Shown here: piece after piece, positions 1 through 11,990 of the stretch
Layout of the letters: each line of letters begins with the position of its first letter
Position numbering within the stretch: position 1 is the stretch's first letter
DNA from: Microcoleus sp. AS-A8
GTDB taxonomy: Bacteria > Cyanobacteriota > Cyanobacteriia > Cyanobacteriales > Coleofasciculaceae
Assembly: GCA_039962225.1 (NCBI GenBank)
Contig: JAMPKV010000022.1
Location: forward strand, 33,325 to 97,324
DNA length: 64,000 nt
Reading direction: 5' to 3'
Translations under genes and position numbers: made by a program
The notes under the pieces: model-generated
What the model was told of the DNA's origin: nothing
Databases searched by the model: none
The model's input: only the letters and a program-made list of their open reading frames with translations

Positions 1-2400
<2,400 letters not shown>

Positions 2401-3585
2401 ATGCGAACCCTTGCTGAAATTAATGACAAAATTCGTCGCCGATGTGCGGTGGTATGGACAATAGAGGAACTTAAAGCCAGGGTGGCAGAGGTTGGTGTCA
2501 CTCAGACGGCCAAGGAAGTAGATGTTGTAACTACTGGCACGTTTGAGCCAATGGAGTCTTCAGGTGCCATTATTAATTTGGGTCACACAGACCCACCCAT
2601 GAAAATTCGCAAGTGTTGGTTGGATGGTATTCCCGCCTATGCTGGGTTTGGGGCAGTGGATTTGTATTTGGGAGCCACTCAAGGGGTAGATTATATCGAT
2701 ACGGGAGAGGTGCCTGATGTCGAGGAATTGAGAGAACGAGGCGGCGGTCATGTGATAGAAGACTTGATTGCGGATAAACCTGTACATTTGCGCGCGATGG
2801 GACAGGTGACAGACTGCTATCCCAGGGCGTCTTTTGAGACAACGATTACCCGCGAGACGATTAATCAATTTTATCTATTTAATCCTCGCAATCTCTATCA
2901 AAATTTTATTGTTGGGGTCAATGGAGGCGATCGCCCACTGTTCACCTACCTCGGTCCCTTACAACCGCGACTCGCCAATGCCGTTTACTCCAACCCTGGA
3001 GCAATTTCCCCCCTGCTGAATGACCCCGAGCTCAAACTCATTGGTATCGGCACCCAAATTTTCCTCGGTGGTGGCATTGGTTACATCGCCTGGGAAGGTA
3101 CCCAACACTTTCCCTTACAAAAACGCCTTCCCAATCGAACACCCATCGGCCCATCCGCGACATTAGCTTTGATCGGGGATGCCAAGCAAATGAGTCCCAA
3201 GTGGGTACGGGGTTGTTACTTCAAAAATTATGGCCCGTCTCTGATGCTGGGTGTGGGTGTGCCACTCCCGGTATTGAACGAGGAGGTGGTCAATGGCTGT
3301 GCTGTCCAAGATCAGGATGTTGTTGCACCGGTGGTAGATTTCTCCATCCCCCGGCGCGTCCGTCCTACCTTTGGTTTAGTCAGCTATGCCCAACTCAAGA
3401 CAGGTCGCATCACCGTTGATGGCAAATCTGTCAAGGTCGCGCCTCTGGCGAGTATCTTTCGTTCGCGGCAAGTTGCGGTGGAATTAAAGCAGTGGATTCT
3501 CCAGGGTGACTTTACGCTGACTGAACCCGTAGCCTCCATTCCGATGAACCGATCCTTTTTACCTCAAGATTTGTACACCTCTTGA
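2401..3585 (+). CDS. COG1900/DUF39 protein, probable aspartate-semialdehyde sulfurtransferase-like
   Basis: 394 residues, DUF39 domain along nearly the whole length. Recognisable stretches are DVVTTGTFEPMESSGAIINL near the N-terminus, NPRNLYQNFIVGVNGG in the middle and GTQIFLGGGIGYIAWEGTQH around residues 217-236. In methanogens this family makes homocysteine from aspartate semialdehyde and a sulfur donor, and cyanobacterial members are annotated as homocysteine biosynthesis proteins; that function is family knowledge, not shown here. The methanogen form is often linked to CBS or ferredoxin partners, and none is fused here. Conserved-looking cysteines occur in RKCWLDG, TDCYPRA and VRGCYFKNY. 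The ATG at 2401 has only a weak ribosome site. No obvious operon partner. Confidence 0.8.
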   Translation: MRTLAEINDKIRRRCAVVWTIEELKARVAEVGVTQTAKEVDVVTTGTFEPMESSGAIINLGHTDPPMKIRKCWLDGIPAYAGFGAVDLYLGATQGVDYIDTGEVPDVEELRERGGGHVIEDLIADKPVHLRAMGQVTDCYPRASFETTITRETINQFYLFNPRNLYQNFIVGVNGGDRPLFTYLGPLQPRLANAVYSNPGAISPLLNDPELKLIGIGTQIFLGGGIGYIAWEGTQHFPLQKRLPNRTPIGPSATLALIGDAKQMSPKWVRGCYFKNYGPSLMLGVGVPLPVLNEEVVNGCAVQDQDVVAPVVDFSIPRRVRPTFGLVSYAQLKTGRITVDGKSVKVAPLASIFRSRQVAVELKQWILQGDFTLTEPVASIPMNRSFLPQDLYTS

Positions 3586-3723
3586 TGAGCCTCCCCTCGT
3601 GTTTGTGGAAAGCTTTGAGTGAAATTGATGATTTTTTTGTTAAAAAATTTCTAAATTGGGTGTTATGGGCAACTGGGGAGCGGCAAGAATCGTCCCCAGT
3701 CTCCAATCATCCCTTGCTAATCC

Positions 3724-4782
3724 TTAGCTAGAAGGATTGCCCGCGGTGTTCCCTCCTCCCGACTTTTCATTCCGTTTGACGGGTTTAGGTACTGGTTCTC
3801 GGCGTTTGGGTGGTGTGCCTGTCGGCGTGCCTGTCGGCGTGCCTGTTGCTGTAGGTGGTCGTTCACCTTTACGCATGGGACGCTGGTTGGAACCATATTT
3901 TTTCCCACCTGTCCCCGGTCTCCTTTTGTTGAAAGGTTTCTTTTTGGGATACTTCTTCGCCGGCAACAGACCAATATCATTGGCCTCTTGAATTCCGAGA
4001 GTATTACCCTCTAGCTGGATATGTAAATCCCAAAAGCGACCAACGACTCGGTCTCCCAGGAGACCTTTGAGCTTTAACTTGAAAAACTTAGTCTTGTCCG
4101 CTTCTTTACGCGGAGACTGTTTGATTTTTACAATGACTTGTTCCTCCTCTCGCGAGTGGTAAATAACTTCACCGCGAATGGAAAAATACCCATTTTGGAC
4201 AATAGATGAAACCTCTGGTTCAGACGGCTCTGGAGGCGTCTCTCCTTCGGGTTTTTCGGGTTCTTCTGGTTCTTCTGGTTGTTCGGGCGCTTCCTCTGAA
4301 GTAGGGGATGGGGATGGCGTTTTTTGCAGTTTTTCGGGTTCCCAGACACCAACAATTTGGACGTGCAAGTTTCCGTCCTCTTGTCTTGAGCGGGGATAAA
4401 CCACCCAAAGGTGAGATTGGTCTAAGCTTAAGTGATTTTTCACCAAGCTCATTACGCGACCCAGTAACACTGCATCGATCAATGTTCCATCGGCCGCCAG
4501 TAATGTCCCCCGCGTCAATTGTTCGGCGGAAGGCATATATTGTCCCCGAATCAGTCCGATAGCTCGGTACTGCATTGGTTCACTGGGCGGGGGAATCGGT
4601 TGCTGTCGCTGGACGTCTGATGACATGATTCCGGTCGAATCAGCTTCTTGAGCTGAGGTAGTAACGTTTGAAGCATCGCCAGTTGGCGTTGTTGGGGCCT
4701 GACTTGGTACACTGGATGTCTCTGGTAACTGAGTACCAGAAGACTTGGGTGAGTCGGAAGACCGATTCACAGAAGGACTCAT
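3724..4782 (-). CDS. Proline/acid-rich protein of unknown function
   Basis: About 352 residues starting at ATG 4782, chosen because AGGAGG lies 4 nt upstream; the frame can extend to a GTG at 4806 without a ribosome site. Layout: low-complexity N-terminus rich in S, T and P (first ~70 residues), a folded segment beginning YRAIGLIRGQYMPSAEQLTR, an acidic linker of repeated PEEPEEPEKPEG type, a second folded segment (GYFSIRGEVIYHSREEEQVI onward), and a basic tail with KKYPKKKPFNKRRPGTGGKK followed by GTPT repeats. No signal peptide or membrane segment. I do not recognise a function; the basic tail could bind nucleic acid, which is inference. Confidence 0.75.
   Translation of the reverse strand: MSPSVNRSSDSPKSSGTQLPETSSVPSQAPTTPTGDASNVTTSAQEADSTGIMSSDVQRQQPIPPPSEPMQYRAIGLIRGQYMPSAEQLTRGTLLAADGTLIDAVLLGRVMSLVKNHLSLDQSHLWVVYPRSRQEDGNLHVQIVGVWEPEKLQKTPSPSPTSEEAPEQPEEPEEPEKPEGETPPEPSEPEVSSIVQNGYFSIRGEVIYHSREEEQVIVKIKQSPRKEADKTKFFKLKLKGLLGDRVVGRFWDLHIQLEGNTLGIQEANDIGLLPAKKYPKKKPFNKRRPGTGGKKYGSNQRPMRKGERPPTATGTPTGTPTGTPPKRREPVPKPVKRNEKSGGGNTAGNPSS
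3815..3850. repeat. 12-bp tandem repeat, three units, inside a coding region
   Basis: Units of GTGCCTGTCGGC start at 3815, 3827 and 3839, the last one diverged. They encode the GTPT repeats in the C-terminal tail of the minus-strand protein at 3724-4782. Copy number could vary by slippage without changing the frame. Confidence 0.8.
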
Positions 4783-5146
4783 ATAACCTCCTAGCGGCGG
4801 AGACACATTCCCTTATGGGAGTTGGGCTAACGTCAAAAGCGTTGTTTTTTTCATCATCATCAAGCGGCTTGATACCTTGCCTAAGGACATTGCCCTTAGA
4901 TTTGTGGTTTTCAAGAAGCTGGAGAGTGTGAAGGCGCTAAATATCAGTCTGCCCATTGTACAAAATGCAGTGGAAAGACTGGTATATCCGCAAAGTTTAT
5001 GGAATCTTTAATCGGACAAGCTTGCACCTGATCAAATCTAGCTTAATGCTGTCCCTAATTCTGGCATGGTTCAGGTTTTGGGTACTGGAAAATCTCACAA
5101 TGGTCTCAAGTAGTTTAATAATGTCATTAGAGTTCGAGGAAGTGTT
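4783..5146. other. Divergent intergenic region, 364 bp
   Basis: Lies between the minus-strand gene starting at 4782 and the plus-strand TPR gene starting at 5147, so it should carry both promoters. No consensus promoter, repeat or RNA structure stood out. Confidence 0.5.
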
Positions 5147-6100
5147 GTGTCTCAAAAGCGGAGTCCCTGGGTAAATCTAGTCTTGGTGCTGGCGATACTG
5201 GCTTTTGTTGGTATTTCGATGATTCCTTTGCTGGGCATCGTCCTATCGGATAATTCACCGTCAACGGAAGCCACCACCGCTTCGACGCCGACCATTCCGG
5301 CGCAAAAGCAAGCTGAGCTAGAAGCTCAGGCCAGAGGTTACGAACTGGTGGTGCAGCGAGAGCCCCAGAATTCATCCGCCTTGCGGGGTCTTCTAGAGAC
5401 ACGGCTGAAGCTAGGAGATATTCAAGGGGCTATTCCTCCCCTAGAACAGATGGCAAAGCTGAATCCTGACCAATCTGAATACGCCGTCTTACTGGCTCAG
5501 GCAAAGCAGCAGCTCGGTGACAAGGAAGGAGCCGCTCAAACCTATCGCTCGACCTTAGTCTCGAAGCCGGGGAATTTGGATGCCCTGGAAGGTCTGGTGG
5601 GTCTCTACGTCCAACAAAAGCGCCCAGAAGCCGCTATTGGTCTGCTCCAAGATACCCTCAAAACAGCAACGCCGATTAATGATATGAAACCGGGCACTGT
5701 GGATGTGATCTCGGTGCAGCTATTGTTGGGTTTGGTTTACGCCAATGAGAAACGCTACACAGAAGCGATCACCATTTATGATGAAGCGATCAAGACCAAC
5801 AAACAGGATTTTCGACCCACACTCGCCAAAGCCTTGATTCTCAAGGAACAGGGTAAAGTCGCCGAGGCCAAACCCCTGTTTACAACCGCTGCTTCCTTAG
5901 CACCACCGAAGTACAAAGATCAAGTCGCTCAACTAGCCAAAGAGGCGACAGAACCCAAGAGTGCTTCGCCTGGTCAAGAATCACCCAATGGCAAACAATC
6001 CCCGGCGAGTCCGCCTTCTGCCTCTCCTAGCAATCAGCCTGCCTCTCCAGGCAATGCTCCTGCGGCTCCTAAAGCCACAGCGGATTCTCCTGGAACCTAG
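5147..6100 (+). CDS. Membrane-anchored tetratricopeptide-repeat protein
   Basis: 317 residues from a GTG start preceded by GAGGAAG. Residues ~9-34 form one hydrophobic segment (LVLVLAILAFVGISMIPLLG), so the protein is probably anchored with the rest on the far side of the membrane. Residues ~60-265 are helical TPR-like repeats, e.g. AIPPLEQMAKLNPDQSEYAV, AAQTYRSTLVSKPGNLDALE and AITIYDEAIKTNKQDFRPTL. The last ~50 residues are a Pro/Ser/Ala-rich tail. TPR proteins are scaffolds; cyanobacterial proteins of this shape are often linked to photosystem assembly, but the sequence does not show a partner. It converges with the gene at 6109, only 8 bp away. Confidence 0.8.
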   Translation: MSQKRSPWVNLVLVLAILAFVGISMIPLLGIVLSDNSPSTEATTASTPTIPAQKQAELEAQARGYELVVQREPQNSSALRGLLETRLKLGDIQGAIPPLEQMAKLNPDQSEYAVLLAQAKQQLGDKEGAAQTYRSTLVSKPGNLDALEGLVGLYVQQKRPEAAIGLLQDTLKTATPINDMKPGTVDVISVQLLLGLVYANEKRYTEAITIYDEAIKTNKQDFRPTLAKALILKEQGKVAEAKPLFTTAASLAPPKYKDQVAQLAKEATEPKSASPGQESPNGKQSPASPPSASPSNQPASPGNAPAAPKATADSPGT

Positions 6101-6108
6101 GATGATTT

Positions 6109-7608
6109 TCAAGAGCGAGGTTGAGGCCAAGGAATTTGAGGATTATTCGCCAACTGGTTCGCCACTGCGGCGGCTCCATAGCGGTTCAGATGGCTGGGGT
6201 CGGAAAAATACTCGTTGCGGTTGGGCCACTCCCTCCCCATGTCGATAAAAACCAATCCATCACCCGCTTGCTTCTGCATCATCTGCTGAAATTGCTGTTC
6301 TCGCAGTCGGCGCACTGAATCTAAGTAATCTTGATTGAGGGGCAAGTTGACGAAAACCAAGGGCATCTGTTGCTGCTTGGCCATCGCTTTGACTGAATTG
6401 AGTGCAGTGGCTTGCTGGCCGGCTAAATTGAAGGGCTGATAATCCGCATCGTACCGACCAGAGACTCGTGGCTTTTTCTGATAATAGCTACTAGGCTCAA
6501 AACGGATATCCAGGGGGAGGAAACCATTGGCTTTAATCGCCCAGCTACTGTAGCCTGTGATGTTTCGAGCCATCGCCAGCCGAGAAGGTGCTGTGATCTC
6601 ATCTAGCTCAGTTAAGAGTAGCTGTTCATCTGGGGCGGGGACGGAATGCCTCGTCGCCTCCAAGGGTACTCCGGCCATCCACCACGGCCCCGAAGTCGCC
6701 ACCGCGATCGCTGAGCGGCTTGCCGGCTTGAGCCGCTGTGGACTGATTCTTGACAGGGAAGTCCCTGGTAAGTCTTCACAGGTTTCAGTGGTTTCAGAGC
6801 CGTTTTGAGGCAGTGTAGGGCGCTCACCTGCCATCAAGCGCTGATATCCAGCAGATGCCACCATGCTGTTATAGGTTCGGTCGGGTCGCCCACTGTTAAA
6901 CGCACGTACCCCATCCGCCCAGAGAATTAAGCGTGGCAGTTGTTCGCTCTTTAAAAGTTGCCGCAACTGAAAATCAACAATTTGGGCGGTTCCACCATTG
7001 ACGCCAAAGTTAAAGACTTTGAGATTGCCTTTCCCTTGAGCGGCTAATGCTTGCTGCAACTGCTGAGGATCGATGCCTACTAAAGCACGGGAACTCCCGA
7101 CAATCAACACATCGGGCTGACCCACAGCGGAAATATAGGAGAGATACAGCAGTAGTTGCTCGTCAAAGATTGGGTTATCAAAACTTGTAAAGGGCAGTGA
7201 GGAAGTAGCGGTTGATGCTTTTTGGATAGCCATATCCAGGTATTCGAGATACTCAGCGACTTTTTTCTGTGCAAAAGCACGTTTGGGACTTTCTGGGGAA
7301 ACAGCTTGCATTGCCCCGATCGCTTGTACCCAGCTTGATCCGACTAAATCCCAATCTTGTTTAGATTTAGCCGATTGTGATAATGTCGCCGCCCTCATCG
7401 CTTTGTCAATTCCCTTGGTGAAGGGATCGATGCGGAGGCAGTTTGAGGGAGAGTCTTGGGACACAATGGAGCGTGTAGTGGACTGACGTGTTGATGAGGA
7501 GGTCTTGTGGGGGAGAGTCTCAGGTTGTGAGAAGGGGGAACAGCCCGTGGTCAAGGTCAGCAAGGCTAAGGTGGCGGCACCATGAAGTTTCAGGCAGAAT
7601 TTAGCCAT
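6109..7608 (-). CDS. Lipoprotein with an SGNH/GDSL-hydrolase-like domain
   Basis: 499 residues. The N-terminus is a lipoprotein signal (LALLTLTTGC, Cys23 as the lipid site). An SGNH-like core follows: block I as VLIVGSSRALVGIDP, an FNFGVNGGT turn, WADGVRAFNSGR, and the C-terminal catalytic-type block DPSHLNRYGAAAV. Such proteins are usually extracytoplasmic esterases or acyl transferases acting on glycans or lipids, but the block I serine context (GSSR rather than GDS) means activity is not certain. An insert of about 100 residues around the middle is less conserved. It stands alone on the minus strand. Confidence 0.7.
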   Translation of the reverse strand: MAKFCLKLHGAATLALLTLTTGCSPFSQPETLPHKTSSSTRQSTTRSIVSQDSPSNCLRIDPFTKGIDKAMRAATLSQSAKSKQDWDLVGSSWVQAIGAMQAVSPESPKRAFAQKKVAEYLEYLDMAIQKASTATSSLPFTSFDNPIFDEQLLLYLSYISAVGQPDVLIVGSSRALVGIDPQQLQQALAAQGKGNLKVFNFGVNGGTAQIVDFQLRQLLKSEQLPRLILWADGVRAFNSGRPDRTYNSMVASAGYQRLMAGERPTLPQNGSETTETCEDLPGTSLSRISPQRLKPASRSAIAVATSGPWWMAGVPLEATRHSVPAPDEQLLLTELDEITAPSRLAMARNITGYSSWAIKANGFLPLDIRFEPSSYYQKKPRVSGRYDADYQPFNLAGQQATALNSVKAMAKQQQMPLVFVNLPLNQDYLDSVRRLREQQFQQMMQKQAGDGLVFIDMGREWPNRNEYFSDPSHLNRYGAAAVANQLANNPQIPWPQPRS

Positions 7609-7890
7609 AATTCAATTCAAGAGTGAGTTATACATCAACACTCGACTCCTTGTACTGTGGCTCCCCGAAGTTGGAGCGTGCCTCTAGGATTAGGATGTCA
7701 GTGGTGAGAGATTCCTAGAATTCATTATCATTGCCACTGACCCCTCCTTGAACCGACGTTGTCTTGGTAGTCTGATTGGGCTTGACAACAGGAAAGCGAT
7801 GTGCAAAATTTTGTGAGCAGTGACTTGTCTTGCATTAAAACCCTTGACGCTGAGTGACTCAGTCCACGGACACAACGCAAGATTATAAAA

Positions 7891-8241
7891 ATGCTCGGAG
7901 TTTTCTTTTTCTTTTTATTTTTCGCCCTCATTTGCCTGTGGCTGCAACTGCCCAAGCGACAGACGACGACGGCTACTAGCTCCTTGAACGTGGCTTTACC
8001 AACACCGACTCCGGAGGAATTCTCCGAGAGTACCGATAACGGCATGGCTTGGTGGGTGAAAATTGTTACGGAAACACCACATTGCACGTACTTTTTTGGG
8101 CCATTTGAGAGTTCCAGCGAAGCGAAACAGAATCAAAGCGGCTACCTAGAAGACCTCGAACAGGAGGGAGCGCAGGGAATTGAGGTTGCCATCTTGCAAG
8201 ATCGACCTGAAACTCTCACAATTTATGACGAACAAGAGTGA
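7891..8241 (+). CDS. DUF1816 protein with an N-terminal membrane segment
   Basis: 116 residues. Residues 2-20 are a strongly hydrophobic helix (LGVFFFFLFFALICLWL), then a linker, then a DUF1816 domain from about residue 53: WWVKIVTETPHCTYFFGPF, ending near GIEVAILQDRPETL. DUF1816 is a small cyanobacterial domain, sometimes found near phycobilisome genes; its biochemical role is not known to me. Its stop codon overlaps the GTG start of the next gene (GTGA), so the two are probably translated together. Confidence 0.75.
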   Translation: MLGVFFFFLFFALICLWLQLPKRQTTTATSSLNVALPTPTPEEFSESTDNGMAWWVKIVTETPHCTYFFGPFESSSEAKQNQSGYLEDLEQEGAQGIEVAILQDRPETLTIYDEQE

Positions 8242-8507
8242 GTTCTCTCAGTGAAAATAACCGAATGAAAGACCGACTCGTCCGTTGGCTCAACCAATTT
8301 TTAATGCTAGATGTTTTTCTGGTCTTGTTGAGCTTTTTTTGGCTAGCGATCGCCGTTGTTGGGCGATCGCTTGGTGTTCCCTTAGGGCTTGATCTGTGGT
8401 ATCGCCTGTGGGAGCCTGTATTTACTCCCGCGATCGGTCTATTGATGGCAGGCGCACTCTTGAGCGGACTGGCTAGCCAGATCTCCAAGCGACTTAACTC
8501 TAATTGA
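8238..8507 (+). CDS. Small membrane protein of unknown function
   Basis: 89 residues from GTG 8238, which overlaps the preceding stop in a GTGA junction; an alternative ATG is at 8265. Two hydrophobic helices at about residues 24-43 and 63-83 separated by GVPLGLDLWYRLWEPVFTP. No family recognised. The overlap suggests a role together with the DUF1816 protein. Confidence 0.6.
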   Translation: MSSLSENNRMKDRLVRWLNQFLMLDVFLVLLSFFWLAIAVVGRSLGVPLGLDLWYRLWEPVFTPAIGLLMAGALLSGLASQISKRLNSN

Positions 8508-8600
8508 TTTTAGGGAATGGGTAATGGGGACAAAAAAGAGTTCTCCCTTCCCCACCCCCACTTTTCTCAGAGCGGGTCACAAACTTCTGCAAGATATGTA

Positions 8601-9338
8601 CTAAGCTTCTGCCTCATCGTTCGCAGGCTGAGCGGCTGCACTAAATTGATTTAGGAGTTCCTCAATAATCACTTGTGGCTCATTGGTTTCGATTCCCAAT
8701 TGTTGAGCAACAACTTGCAGGAGGTTGGGGTCTTGTTGCAACCTAACTAACAACTCATCCAGCGTGATGGTTTCAGTGCCTGAGGTATCCTCATCGGTTT
8801 GTTCACCTTCTGGCTCCAAGGAGGCTACATCAGGAAAAGGCTGTGTCATCAACCCATCTGGCCCCTCATACTCCCAAATCGCTCCGTTGGTATTCCTGTT
8901 TAGCAGTTGGCTGCCTATCTGATAGGCAACATTTCCCAGTTCATGTAAAGAGGGGATAGAGTTCACTTGATCCGCCAAATGCACGAGTCGCATTGCTAAC
9001 TCATCGTTGGGTGCGGCTGACGCCAACACTCGTTCCCCAAAACGGCGCAGCCACGCAACCCAGTCCGCTTCGGTGATGCGCCCTTGGAGTCCCTCAAACC
9101 AGCGCGAAACCCGTTGCTGATCCCAACCATGCCCCACGCCTTCGAGTAGTTGCCGAAACAGATACTCGTAATCTGAATCTGCGAGTGGGGGTAGCGCTTG
9201 TTGCTCCCGGATTCCCTCATGAGAACCGGAGGAAGATGAATGAATTCGATTTCGGTAAGACGAGGATTGGGATGAGGTTCCACCGCCAAACAGACGTCGA
9301 AACAACCCCTTAAGCCACTGCCAAATCCGCTTGAGCAT
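8601..9338 (-). CDS. Cyanobacterial protein of unknown function
   Basis: 245 residues. It begins with an amphipathic basic helix (LKRIWQWLKGLFRRLFGGG) that could lie on a membrane, a Ser-rich linker, a helical domain from about residue 50 (SDYEYLFRQLLEGVGHGWDQ, RFGERVLASAAPNDELAMRL) and an acidic C-terminus with a short helical segment (LDELLVRLQQDPNLLQVVAQ). AGGGGCG precedes the start. I do not recognise a function. Confidence 0.7.
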   Translation of the reverse strand: MLKRIWQWLKGLFRRLFGGGTSSQSSSYRNRIHSSSSGSHEGIREQQALPPLADSDYEYLFRQLLEGVGHGWDQQRVSRWFEGLQGRITEADWVAWLRRFGERVLASAAPNDELAMRLVHLADQVNSIPSLHELGNVAYQIGSQLLNRNTNGAIWEYEGPDGLMTQPFPDVASLEPEGEQTDEDTSGTETITLDELLVRLQQDPNLLQVVAQQLGIETNEPQVIIEELLNQFSAAAQPANDEAEA

Positions 9339-9537
9339 CTGTCGCCCCTTTGCATCCCATCATTCCGATTTTAGACCCCATGGTCTGCAAGAGCACGATT
9401 TCTTACAATTGAGCCATCATTTACCGGGTTACAACCGTTATCTATCCCCCTAAGATGGCGAAAATTTGTGAATTACGAGACAATTCAGTTCTACAGCTTC
9501 CGGTTAATGACTCAATTGATCTCCTCAAAAATTCCTC

Positions 9538-10062
9538 ATGCAACAAAAAATCATCTGGCAACAAGGCAGCGATAACCCTGAAAACGGGAACAACTTTGCC
9601 ACCATCCAGCAATGGTGGGCAAGCCTCCATGACCAAAAAATTATGTGGCGACAGCGACTCATTCCCCAAATCCAAATGGAGGATGTCAGCGCACTCGACT
9701 GGGAACCTCAACGATTTGATGAAGTATTTAAGATACAAATGCCCCAAATTCGCGGCATTACCCTCTACTGGCGTAAACCTGACACCAATCAAGAACGCAG
9801 CACCACGCCCCGTAAGCTAGAACTGGACAAGTCTCAAGAGCAACTCTATATCTATCCCCAATCTCAGAAAGAACTCGTCATCCGTGTCAGTACCCCAGAA
9901 CGGATTTATCAAAAACTGGCTCTCCAAAATCCGCAGTGGCAAGGCACGAATGTTGGTGAAAACTATATTCTGACATTGCGAGACGAACAGCAAAAACTAG
10001 AAATCAAAATTACCCTTAGCCCAGCTAATCTCGACGAGCTTAAAGGTCAGTTGCCTGAATAA
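9538..10062 (+). CDS. Hypothetical protein
   Basis: 174 residues from ATG 9538. Soluble, no signal or membrane segment, rich in Gln and Trp near the start (MQQKIIWQQGSDNPENGNNF). A regular alternating pattern in the second half (ELVIRVSTPERIYQKLALQN, ENYILTLRDEQQKLEIKITL) suggests a beta-rich fold. No recognised family. The MscS-type gene follows in the same direction after about 55 bp. Confidence 0.6.
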   Translation: MQQKIIWQQGSDNPENGNNFATIQQWWASLHDQKIMWRQRLIPQIQMEDVSALDWEPQRFDEVFKIQMPQIRGITLYWRKPDTNQERSTTPRKLELDKSQEQLYIYPQSQKELVIRVSTPERIYQKLALQNPQWQGTNVGENYILTLRDEQQKLEIKITLSPANLDELKGQLPE

Positions 10063-10116
10063 TTGCTAATTCCATAACCGCCTGTTTTCTAAAAGCCTGC
10101 GGTATGTCCTTTCTCT

Positions 10117-11271
10117 TTGAGTTTCACAGCCGAACTCTTACTATATTTCTTTGGTAACCCTTTGTTTAACCTTTTTAAGCCTCAACTCTCGCTTCTACCA
10201 ATGATGCAATGGATTCTCCCCCTCGGCCTACTTTTAGGCAGCTTACTGGCTGGAGTAATCTTTGAAAAATTTTTCCTCAAAAAACTTAAAAAATTAGCAG
10301 CAAGAACGAACTTCTTTGGTTATGAATTAATTTTTGAAGCACTACACCGCAAAACCTTAATTTGGTTTTTTTTGGGGGGTCTGTATGCTGCCTTACTGAC
10401 GGTTCCACTCGCTCCTGCTATTTTGACCCTTGTTCAGAAAATTATCACGATAGTTTTTCTCTATACCGCTACTCTCTTTTTGGCAAAGTTGGCGGGTGAC
10501 TTTGTCTGCTTAGCCGGTCAGAAATCTAAAGGAGGATTACCTGCATCTTCTTTACTGAATAATTCGGTCAAAACCCTGGTTTTTGTGTTTGGTATCCTGA
10601 TGATTCTTCAGGCATTAGGAATTCCCATTACACCCATTATCGCGACTTTAGGGATTGGTAGCTTAGCCGTTGCCTTAGCGTTTCAAGATACCCTGGCTAA
10701 TTTGTATGCTGGCCTCTTCTTAATTATTTCTAAACAAGTTAAACCGAATGACTATATCAAATTGACGAGTGGCGAAGAAGGCTATGTTACCGACATTACC
10801 TGGCGGAACACAACAATTAAGGAAATTCCTAACAACTTAATTATTGTCCCTAATAAAAATTTGGCCTCAGCGATTTTTAAGAACTATCATCTACCCGCCA
10901 AAGAAATTGTATTTCAAGTTCCTGTGGGTGTTAGTTATGAAAGCGATCTCGATCAAATCGAACAAGTCACCCTTAATGTGGCTCAAGAGGTTATGGAACA
11001 TGTTCCGGGTGGTGTGCCTGAATTTAAACCGTTTATTCGTTATCAAGAATTTGGAGAATTTAGTATTAATTTTACAGTTTTCTTAAGAACCAAGGAATTT
11101 TTTGATCAACGTCTCGTTAAACATGAATTTATTAAACGCTTGCACAAACGATATCGAGAAGAAGGGATAGAAATTCCTTTCCCCACGCGAATTACTTATT
11201 TCAAAAATTTTAAAGAACCCAAACTTGAAAATCCCACAACTCCGCCAAGGCTAGAGTCGTGGGATTCTTAA
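10117..11271 (+). CDS. MscS-family mechanosensitive ion channel
   Basis: 384 residues from a TTG start at 10117; an ATG pair near 10201 is an alternative start. Several N-terminal transmembrane helices (about residues 28-50, 80-100, 105-130 and 145-170) lead to the MscS pore helix and beta domain: GIPITPIIATLGIGSLAVAL, QDTLANLYAGLFLIISKQVK, then VKPNDYIKLTSGEEGYVTDI and the NTTIKEIPNNLIIVPN strand pair. The C-terminal alpha/beta cage domain follows (residues ~265-370). Family role: opens on membrane tension to release solutes after osmotic downshock; it sits in the inner or thylakoid membrane. Confidence 0.9.
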   Translation: MSFTAELLLYFFGNPLFNLFKPQLSLLPMMQWILPLGLLLGSLLAGVIFEKFFLKKLKKLAARTNFFGYELIFEALHRKTLIWFFLGGLYAALLTVPLAPAILTLVQKIITIVFLYTATLFLAKLAGDFVCLAGQKSKGGLPASSLLNNSVKTLVFVFGILMILQALGIPITPIIATLGIGSLAVALAFQDTLANLYAGLFLIISKQVKPNDYIKLTSGEEGYVTDITWRNTTIKEIPNNLIIVPNKNLASAIFKNYHLPAKEIVFQVPVGVSYESDLDQIEQVTLNVAQEVMEHVPGGVPEFKPFIRYQEFGEFSINFTVFLRTKEFFDQRLVKHEFIKRLHKRYREEGIEIPFPTRITYFKNFKEPKLENPTTPPRLESWDS

Positions 11272-11296
11272 GTGATAAAGCCTTTAAAGCTTAATG

Positions 11297-11788
11297 TTAT
11301 TGCGCTTTTTTGTTGCTATCTTCAGGTTTAGCGGCAGCAACGGTGGCTTTAACCTGCACGGTCTTAACACCTTTGATTTGTTTGGCCAAGGTTTCAATCT
11401 TGTCGAACTGCTGCTTCGTTGGGACGGTTCCGGATACAATCACCAGACCATTCTCTTTACCATCAACGATGAGCGCACTCGCTGGAAGGTTAGCTTCTAG
11501 CTTGCTGCGAACTTCGCTGGCAATGGCCTCGTCATCTCTGCCTTCAGCTTTCCCGTCATTCAGTGCATTGTTGCGCTCCTCAGTCGCTCTGATGTCAGAA
11601 TTCAACTGTTTCCGGCGAAGTTCGCTTTGAGCATCCGCCTGGGCATCCTTAGCTGCATCCGCCTCCGGAGCTTTTGGACTAGCTTCAGTTGTATTGGGAG
11701 CATCTGCCGCTGTTTTGGCGTCGTTGGCGCAAGCTGCTGCACCAAACAATAGAACACCAGAGAGTAGAAAAGTTGTCAGTTTTTTCAT
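11297..11788 (-). CDS. BON-domain lipoprotein
   Basis: 163 residues. Signal peptide with a lipobox (LLFGAAAC, Cys20), an Ala/Asp/Pro-rich linker, and a BON domain around residues 85-150 (DEAIASEVRSKLEANLPASA, GLVIVSGTVPTKQQFDKIET). BON domains bind phospholipid or envelope surfaces and occur in osmotic-shock proteins such as OsmY. Placed 26 bp after, and convergent with, the MscS gene, and just downstream of the glycine-rich stress-type protein, which fits an envelope stress setting (inference). Confidence 0.8.
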   Translation of the reverse strand: MKKLTTFLLSGVLLFGAAACANDAKTAADAPNTTEASPKAPEADAAKDAQADAQSELRRKQLNSDIRATEERNNALNDGKAEGRDDEAIASEVRSKLEANLPASALIVDGKENGLVIVSGTVPTKQQFDKIETLAKQIKGVKTVQVKATVAAAKPEDSNKKAQ

Positions 11789-11990
11789 TGTTATGTTTCC
11801 TGTATTAAAAGGGTTAATGATGGAAATGTATTAGAGGTGAGAACTCCTACACCCTTCGCAAAATTTCCGTGATTGGTGTTCTTTTCGTCCCTTCCGGTTG
11901 CCAAATCATCTGGCTAAATGGGAGGTGTAGAGGGGAGCAGGAACCACCTTTTTATTACTCCTGCTCCTCAAGCTTTTTGAGAGAAACCTA

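Noticed and set aside
8515..8575. Purine-rich run in the gap after the small membrane protein
   Set aside because: Looks like ordinary cyanobacterial intergenic filler (GGGTAATGGGG type); no hairpin or gene. The similar CCTATTA run near 32175-32200 was set aside for the same reason.
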